NCBI GenBank assembly: GCA_902826945.1
Contig: CADEGS010000247.1
Coordinates: 1 to 6,092 of the forward strand
Reading direction: 5' to 3'
Source of the DNA: an uncultured bacterium
GTDB lineage: Bacteria > Planctomycetota > UBA1135 > GCA-002686595
Length of the DNA: 6,092 nt
Positions 1 through 4,445 of the stretch are shown piece by piece (position 1 is the stretch's first letter; each line of letters starts with the position of its first letter). Made by a program: the position numbers and the translations under genes. The notes under the pieces are model-generated. The model was not told the origin of the DNA and searched no databases. It was given only the letters and a program-made list of their open reading frames with translations.

Positions 1-1917
1 GACGAGCTCCGCGCCCGGCCGCGGCGTCGCGCGCGCCAGGCGCGCGAGCGGCGGCGGGGACGCGCCGTCCGCGCCCAGGACCTCGCGCGCGAGCGCGCCG
101 GCCGCGAGCGCCGCGCGCACGCCGATCGCACCCTCGCGCACGCGCCCGCCGCCGACCGAGCGGCGGAAGATCGCCTCGAGCTCGCCCAGCGTGCGCGCGT
201 GCGCGACCTCCTCGCCCTCGGGCAGGAGCGCGCCGAGGAAGGCCGCGTCGTCGTCGTCGCCGACGGCGATCGCGACCAGGCGCACGCGCGCGGCGGCGAG
301 CTCGCCCTGCACCTCGCGCGCGCTCTCGAGCGGGCGCGCCAGCACGTCGCGCTCGCGCCCGTCGGAGAGCAAGAGCGCCAGCACCTCGTCCGCCTGCGCG
401 CGCGCCTGCGCGGCGAGCTGGCGCAGCGAGCGCAGGATCATCGTCTGCCCGCGCGGCACGCGCGCCGCGAGCAGGCGCGCGGCGAGCTCCTCGCCGTCGG
501 CGGCGCCGCCGCCCGGCGCGCCGGGCGCCACGCGCTCGCGCAGCACGAGCTCGTCCTCCAGCCCGGTCGTGAAGAAGCGCAGCGCCAGGCGGTCGCTCGG
601 CAGCGCCGCGCCGACCAGCGCCAGCGCCGCGCGCCGCACCATCTCGAACGGCGCGCCGGCCATGCTGCCCGAGCCGTCCACGAGCAGCACGACCTCGCGC
701 GGCGGCGCCTCCTCGGCGCCCGGCGCGAGCGGCAGCAGCCGCTCCGCCGCGCTCTCCGCGCGCCCGGGCAGCCAGTCGGCGAGGAAGCGCCAGCCGACGA
801 GCGCGCCGAGCCCCCCGCCGCGGCGCACGTAGGCCTCGAGCAGCTCCCCGCCGATCCGCTGCGGCGGGACGTCGTGCAGCACGAGCGCGTCCAGGCCGGC
901 CAGCGCCGCGCCGACCTCGCTCGGCGCCAGGAAGACGAGGTCCAGGCCCGCGAGCGAGGGCACGCCCGCGGGCTCGAAGAGCGCGCGCGCCGCCGCCAGC
1001 GACTCGGGGTCGGCGACGACGCCGACCGCGCGCGCGGCCTCGCCGCGGAAGGCGCCCTCGACCGCGTCGTTCTCGGGCACCGGGTCGGCGTCCCCGTCCA
1101 GCGCGGCGCGCACGGCGAGCGTCGTGCGCCCGAGCGCCGCCGGGCCGAGCGGGACCGCCTCGACCCACGACGCGGCCAGCGGCGGCAGCGGGAGCGGGCG
1201 CTCGAGCGCGCGCCGCGCGCCGGACTCCTCGAGCACGACGGAGAGGCGCGCGCCCGCCGCCGCGCGCGCGGCGCCCGGCCGCCAGGAGACGCGCACGCTG
1301 GCGACGAGCGGCGCGCCCGGCTCGACCGCGCGCGGCACGACCAGATCGCTCAGCGCCAGGTCGGGGAGCTCGGCCGGCGGCGGTGCGCAGAGCTCGAGCG
1401 CGACGCCCGCGCGCGCCAGGCGCGCCAGCGTCGCCGAGGGATCGGCCGCGCCGACCGCCCCGTCGCCGAGCACGAGCACGCGGCCGGGGGCGCGCGCGGG
1501 GTCGGCGGCCAGGCGCGCGGCGCTCTCGAGCGCCGCCGCCAGGCGCGTCGCGCCGTCCGAGCCCGCGCCCGCCGCCGGATCGAGGGGCGGCTCGCCGCCG
1601 CGGCCCGCGAGCCGCGCCAGGAAGGCCGCGCCCGGCTCGGGCGCGCCGCGCACGGCGACGTCGTCGGCGAAGGCGACGGCGCACACGAGCTCGTCCGCGG
1701 CCTCGGCGGCGCGCGCCTCGCGCGCCAGCTCGGCGCGCGCCCAGGCCGTCCAGCGCGGGCGCGTGCGGCGCACGCTGGCCGACGCGTCGACGAGCACGAC
1801 GCGCACCGCGGGCTCGCGCGCGGCCGGGCGCTCCGCGCGCGGGACGAGCAGCCAGGCGGCGCCGAGGAAGGCGGCCAGCGCGGCCGGACCGAGGAGCGCG
1901 AGCGCCCGGCCGCTCAC
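1..1917 (-). CDS. Membrane-anchored tandem VWA-domain protein with a degenerate GATase1-like middle region (3' end outside window)
   Basis: 639 codons are visible, open throughout and with almost pure G/C third positions; the stop lies beyond the left edge. The GTG start at 1915-1917 overlaps the TGA of mnmA (GTGA). No Shine-Dalgarno precedes it, so I infer translational coupling. Residues 5-25 are a hydrophobic anchor, followed at once by a first VWA domain with D44-A-S-A-S48, T124 and D152. Residues about 160-300 look like beta-rich linker. Residues about 300-390 resemble the degenerate class I glutamine-amidotransferase fold of large bacterial VWA proteins (YVRRGGGL at 363-370) and show no catalytic Cys motif. 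A second, classical VWA domain has VVLLVDGSGSM (D414-S418, M419), T492 and D519. Such domains bind a divalent metal and mediate protein contacts, here probably at the membrane surface. The family call is firm, but the cellular role is unknown. The co-transcription with mnmA need not mean a shared function. Confidence 0.85.
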   Translation of the reverse strand, partial: MSGRALALLGPAALAAFLGAAWLLVPRAERPAAREPAVRVVLVDASASVRRTRPRWTAWARAELAREARAAEAADELVCAVAFADDVAVRGAPEPGAAFLARLAGRGGEPPLDPAAGAGSDGATRLAAALESAARLAADPARAPGRVLVLGDGAVGAADPSATLARLARAGVALELCAPPPAELPDLALSDLVVPRAVEPGAPLVASVRVSWRPGAARAAAGARLSVVLEESGARRALERPLPLPPLAASWVEAVPLGPAALGRTTLAVRAALDGDADPVPENDAVEGAFRGEAARAVGVVADPESLAAARALFEPAGVPSLAGLDLVFLAPSEVGAALAGLDALVLHDVPPQRIGGELLEAYVRRGGGLGALVGWRFLADWLPGRAESAAERLLPLAPGAEEAPPREVVLLVDGSGSMAGAPFEMVRRAALALVGAALPSDRLALRFFTTGLEDELVLRERVAPGAPGGGAADGEELAARLLAARVPRGQTMILRSLRQLAAQARAQADEVLALLLSDGRERDVLARPLESAREVQGELAAARVRLVAIAVGDDDDAAFLGALLPEGEEVAHARTLGELEAIFRRSVGGGRVREGAIGVRAALAAGALAREVLGADGASPPPLARLARATPRPGAELV

Positions 1918-3056
1918 GCGCCGGGCGCGGGCGCCGGGCTGCGGTCGCCGCGCGCGGCGGCCGCCGTGCGCCGCTCGGCGCTCGCGATCCAGCCGCCGCC
2001 GAGCAGCCGCTCGCCGCGGTAGAACGCCGCGCCCTGTCCGGCGGCCACGGCGTGCTGCGGGCGGTCGAAGACCACGCGCGCGCCGCCCTCGTGGACCAGC
2101 ACGGTCGCCGGCGCCGGGTCGTGGTGGTAGCGCACCTGCACCTCGCAGCGCAGCGCGTCGCCGGGCGCGGCGTCCACGCCGATCCAGTTCGGCGGCTCGA
2201 CCGCGAGCTCGCCGCTCGCGCACTCCTCGCGCGAGCCGAGCACGACGGTGCCCGTCGCGGCGACGATGTCGACGACGTACATCGGGCGCCCGGCGGCGAG
2301 CCCCAGGCCGCGGCGCTGGCCGATCGTGAAGTGCTCGGTGCCCGGGTGGCGCCCGAGCGCGCGCCCGGCGGTGTCCACCAGCTCGCCCGGGTGCAGCGCG
2401 ACCCCCGCCTCGGCCAGCAGCCGGCGGTAGTCGTTCGAGGGCACGAAGCAGATCTCCTGGCTGTCGGGCTTGTGCGCGGTGCGCAGGCCGGCCTCGCGCG
2501 CGAGCTCGCGCACGCGCTCCTTCGAGAGCTCGCCGACGGGGAGGCGCGTGCGGCGCAGGTTCGCCTCGGCCACGCAGAAGAGCTGGTAGGACTGGTCCTT
2601 CTTGCGGTCCAGGCCGCGCAGGAGGTGCACGCGGCCGTCCACGACGCGCACGCGCGCGTAGTGCCCGGTGGCGACCGCCTCGCAGCCGAGCTCGTCGGCG
2701 AAGGCGAGCAGGCGGTCGAACTTCAGGTCGCGGTTGCACACCGCGCACGGGTTGGGCGTGCGGCCGCGGCCGTACTCGGCGACGAAGTGGCTGACGATGC
2801 GGCCGAACTCGCGCGCCAGGTCGACGGCCTGGAACGGGATCCCGAGCGCGGCCGCAACCATGCGCGCGTCCCGCGCGTCCGACACGGAGCAGCAGGACTT
2901 GTGCGCCGCCTCGTCGGCGGCGACGTGCACGCCGTTGCGCATGAACAGGCCGACGACGTCGCTCCCCGCCCGGCGCAGGAGCCAGGCGGCGACGGAGCTG
3001 TCGACGCCGCCGCTCATGGCGACGGCGACGCGCGGTGCGGAGGAGGCGGAGGGCAT
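1914..3056 (-). CDS. mnmA: tRNA-specific 2-thiouridylase MnmA
   Basis: This 380-residue enzyme adenylates and thiolates the wobble uridine U34 of tRNAs for Lys, Glu and Gln (the s2U part of mnm5s2U), in the cytoplasm, using sulfur from a cysteine desulfurase. Seen: PP-loop SGGVDSS at 15-21; [11 protein letters not shown] at 55-65; first catalytic-site cysteine in NPCAVCN (C104, C107); ATGHYAR at 129-135; [13 protein letters not shown] at 148-160; second catalytic cysteine in SQEICF (C203); and [10 protein letters not shown] at 243-252. Length and order match the family (about 360-380 residues). I chose the ATG at 3054-3056 because it leaves the usual dozen residues before the PP-loop. The open frame extends 79 codons further upstream, but that extension is low-complexity and runs across the divergent promoter region. 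I see no clear Shine-Dalgarno. The gene is divergent from yajC and overlaps the downstream VWA gene by four bases. Identification is secure. Confidence 0.98.
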   Translation of the reverse strand: MPSASSAPRVAVAMSGGVDSSVAAWLLRRAGSDVVGLFMRNGVHVAADEAAHKSCCSVSDARDARMVAAALGIPFQAVDLAREFGRIVSHFVAEYGRGRTPNPCAVCNRDLKFDRLLAFADELGCEAVATGHYARVRVVDGRVHLLRGLDRKKDQSYQLFCVAEANLRRTRLPVGELSKERVRELAREAGLRTAHKPDSQEICFVPSNDYRRLLAEAGVALHPGELVDTAGRALGRHPGTEHFTIGQRRGLGLAAGRPMYVVDIVAATGTVVLGSREECASGELAVEPPNWIGVDAAPGDALRCEVQVRYHHDPAPATVLVHEGGARVVFDRPQHAVAAGQGAAFYRGERLLGGGWIASAERRTAAAARGDRSPAPAPGA

Positions 3057-3143
3057 GGACGAGGCGTCGGAGGCGCGCGCCGGGCGCGCGCGAGAGGAGC
3101 CCCAAGGTACGCCAGCGGGCGGCCCCGGCGGTAGCGCGCGCGG

Positions 3144-3161
3144 GCGGGGCGCTTTCCCCGC
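3144..3161. repeat. Short inverted repeat in the divergent promoter region
   Basis: GCGGGG at 3144-3149 and CCCCGC at 3156-3161 are perfect inverted arms around a 6-base loop (CGCTTT). It could be an operator or a leader hairpin, but a 6-bp G/C stem is common by chance in sequence this GC-rich. No function is claimed. Confidence 0.3.
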
Positions 3162-3198
3162 GGCGGCCCTTCGAGTAGGGTCCTCGCCCCCGCTTTCC
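3150..3198 (+). repeat. Direct repeat CGCTTTCC, two copies 41 bp apart
   Basis: The same octamer stands at 3150-3157 and 3191-3198, with start-to-start spacing of 41 bases, close to four helical turns. Both copies lie in the less GC-rich part of the region upstream of yajC. They could be paired regulator sites. Two copies are too few to be sure. Confidence 0.3.
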
Positions 3199-3229
3199 AC
3201 GCCCGCACCCGAGCCGAGAGACCCCCGCG

Positions 3230-3598
3230 ATGGAGATCCCCGTCCCCTTCGCCGCGCAGACCGAGACCCAGGCGACGCAAGAGGAGCCCGCACCGGCGCC
3301 CGCGCCGGGCCTGTTCGGCGGCAACTTCCTGGTCCCGATGGTCCTGATCGTCGGGATCTTCTACTTCCTCCTGATCCGGCCGGAGAAGCGCAAGCAGCAG
3401 ACCCGCGACCGCATGCTGAAGGCGCTGAAGAAGGGCGACAAGGTCATGACGACGAGCGGCATCTTCGCCAGCGTGGTCGCGATCCAGGACGACGTCGCGA
3501 CGCTGCAGGTGGCGGAGGGCGTGCGCGTGCGCTTCAGCCGGGCGGCGATCCAGACCGTGGTCGAGGCCCCCGCCGAGACGCCGGCCGCCGCGAGCTGA
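3230..3598 (+). CDS. yajC: Sec translocon accessory subunit YajC
   Basis: This 122-residue inner-membrane protein is the YajC subunit that associates with SecDF-YidC and the SecYEG channel during protein export. Seen: a Gln/Glu/Ala/Pro-rich N-terminus (1-29), one membrane segment at about 33-50 ([19 protein letters not shown]), the positively charged PEKRKQQ at 51-57 that follows the helix in this family, then the conserved cytoplasmic domain with [13 protein letters not shown] and a [10 protein letters not shown] strand. Length fits the family (about 85-120). The ATG at 3230 is preceded by a weak GAGAG at 3216-3220, nine bases upstream. The usual partner secD does not follow; instead a yraN-type gene starts at or near the stop codon. 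Identification is secure. Confidence 0.96.
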   Translation: MEIPVPFAAQTETQATQEEPAPAPAPGLFGGNFLVPMVLIVGIFYFLLIRPEKRKQQTRDRMLKALKKGDKVMTTSGIFASVVAIQDDVATLQVAEGVRVRFSRAAIQTVVEAPAETPAAAS

Positions 3599-4059
3599 GC
3601 GCGCGCCTGCGCGCGGGCTGGCTGGCGCTCCTCGCGCGCCTGGCGCCGGCGCGCGCGCTGGGGCGGCTCTCGGGCGCGGCGCGCGGCGCCGCCGGCGAGC
3701 GGCTGGCCGCGCGCTGGCTCGCCCGCGCCGGCCTGCGACCGCTCGCGCGCCGGCTGGTGACGCCGGCCGGCGAGCTCGACCTCGTGTGCCGGCGCGGCGG
3801 GCTCCTGGTCGTGGTCGAGGTCAAGACCGGCGGCGCGGGCGAGCGCTTCCGCCCCGCCATGCGGGTGCGCCGGAGCGACCTGGCGCGGCGCGTGCAGGCG
3901 GCGCGCGCGCTGGCGCGGCGGCTGGGCGCGAGCGCGACGCGCGTGGACGTCGTCGAGGTGGTCGTCCCCCGCCGCGGGCGCGTGCGCGTGCTGCACCACC
4001 CCGACGCGGGGCGCTTCGCGCTCGGAGGTCGTCCGCCGTGGGAGGGCGGGCTACCATGA
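3595..4059 (+). CDS. yraN: YraN/UPF0102 family nuclease-like protein, start uncertain (probable CTG)
   Basis: The frame encodes the UPF0102 fold, a small protein related to PD-(D/E)XK/Holliday-junction-resolvase-like nucleases; the cellular role of the family is not well defined. Numbered from CTG 3595 (154 residues), [12 protein letters not shown] at 31-42 is the conserved N-terminal helix. GELDL at 59-63 and VVVEVKTG at 72-79 supply the D62, E75, K77 nuclease-type residues. The C-terminal half is Arg/Val-rich and family-like. No ATG, GTG or TTG occurs in this frame anywhere in the yajC-overlapping stretch upstream. The first GTG (3757) would cut off the conserved helix. CTG 3595 overlaps the yajC TGA as CTGA, which would suit coupling. 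CTG 3658 would give 133 residues, nearer the family length of about 115-130. The family call is confident; the start is not. The stop overlaps the next ATG. Confidence 0.85.
   Translation: MSARLRAGWLALLARLAPARALGRLSGAARGAAGERLAARWLARAGLRPLARRLVTPAGELDLVCRRGGLLVVVEVKTGGAGERFRPAMRVRRSDLARRVQAARALARRLGASATRVDVVEVVVPRRGRVRVLHHPDAGRFALGGRPPWEGGLP
4041..4046 (+). promoter_or_regulatory. Shine-Dalgarno GGAGGG inside the end of yraN
   Basis: GGAGGG at 4041-4046 stands nine bases before the ATG at 4056. It is the best ribosome-binding match ahead of any start in the window. It is the main reason to take the small downstream ORF seriously. It also encodes residues near the C-terminus of YraN, so it could be coincidental. 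Confidence 0.45.
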
Positions 4060-4385
4060 GCCGCGCCACGCTCCAGCTCGACCCGGGGCTCGCTCGCCCC
4101 CCGCGGCCGTCGCGACCCCTCCACGCCATGACGCACGCCCGCACCCGCGCCCGCGCGCTCCTCGCCGGGGCCCCGCTCCGCGCCCGTCGCGCCGAACCGG
4201 CGCGCGCCCGCGCGCGCGCCATCCCGGCCGGGAACGGCTTCCGGCGGAAGGACTTTCCGCGCGCGGTCGAGCGCGGCCCGGGGCTCCTCGTCCGGCGCGC
4301 CCCGGCGCGCGCCACGCCCCCGGAGGCCGGCGCGGCCGTCGCGAGGAACCTGCAAGGCGGAGCGCGCCGGCGGCCGATGCCATAG
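4056..4385 (+). CDS. Small arginine-rich hypothetical ORF, doubtful
   Basis: I recognise no family. For: the ATG overlaps the yraN stop as ATGA; GGAGGG lies nine bases upstream; and across the 109 codons A/T bases are commonest at second positions and rare at third positions, the pattern of the real genes here. Against: about 22% of residues are Arg, with one Lys and few acidic residues; I see no domain, membrane segment or motif; and a GGAA/TTCC palindrome cluster lies within it. It may be a genuine small basic, nucleic-acid-binding-like protein, a decayed gene, or non-coding leader DNA of the following sugar transferase that happens to stay open because stop codons are rare at this GC content. 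Confidence 0.4.
   Translation: MSRATLQLDPGLARPPRPSRPLHAMTHARTRARALLAGAPLRARRAEPARARARAIPAGNGFRRKDFPRAVERGPGLLVRRAPARATPPEAGAAVARNLQGGARRRPMP
4231..4260. repeat. Alternating GGAA/TTCC palindrome cluster with two overlapping hairpins
   Basis: GGAA (4231-4234), TTCC (4239-4242), GGAA (4246-4249) and TTCC (4255-4258) alternate within 30 bases. They form a perfect CTTCCG/CGGAAG palindrome around one base (4238-4250) and, overlapping it, a GCGGAA/TTCCGC stem with a 5-base loop (4244-4260). The two structures exclude each other. The patch is clearly less GC-rich than its surroundings. No T-run follows, so it is not a classical terminator. It could be an operator upstream of the sugar transferase. 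Confidence 0.4.
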
Positions 4386-4445
4386 GCCGACGCTCCGCCC
4401 CCCGTCCGGCCCGACGGTCCCGGCCCCCCTCCGGCGACCGGCCCG
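4386..4445. other. Gap before the sugar transferase
   Basis: Sixty C-rich bases without a coding frame I would support. No terminator hairpin, convincing promoter or Shine-Dalgarno was seen. If the ORF at 4056-4385 is not real, the intergenic region would run from 4060 to 4445 and would be the natural place for the promoter of the sugar transferase. Confidence 0.5.

Larger units (their letters stand above)
3057..3229. promoter_or_regulatory. Divergent intergenic region between mnmA and yajC
   Basis: These 173 bases separate the starts of two divergently transcribed genes, so promoters for both directions should lie here; this follows from gene layout, not from a matched consensus. The only less GC-rich patches are around 3100-3110 and 3150-3200. 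A TAGGGT at 3176-3181 could serve as a -10 for yajC, but no convincing -35 stands at the right distance. A 6-bp hairpin and a repeated CGCTTTCC are listed separately. No terminator-like T-run is present. Confidence 0.7.

Noticed and set aside
199..2022. Plus-strand ORF of 607 codons opposite the VWA gene
   Set aside because: Its product is Arg/Ala/Glu/Gln low-complexity without domains, while the opposite strand encodes clear VWA motifs. Stops are rare here because of the GC content.
3075..3093. GCGCGC-rich near-palindrome upstream of mnmA
   Set aside because: Alternating GC runs like this recur all over the window and are expected from composition alone.
1383..3134. Plus-strand ORF of 583 codons opposite mnmA and the VWA gene
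   Set aside because: The product begins as an almost pure Arg/Ala/Pro stretch and lies antisense to secure MnmA motifs.
3057..3293. 79-codon N-terminal extension of MnmA from a start at 3293
   Set aside because: It would overlap the yajC start and cross the whole divergent region, is low-complexity, and puts the PP-loop far from its usual position near the N-terminus.
2668..3594. Long upstream extension of the yraN frame to an ATG at 2668
   Set aside because: It would run antisense through mnmA and across yajC, giving a 463-residue protein for a family of about 120 residues.
3821..4383. Minus-strand ORFs opposite the end of yraN and the small hypothetical ORF
   Set aside because: In these frames A/T bases fall at the wrong codon positions for this genome, and the products are Arg/Ala low-complexity.
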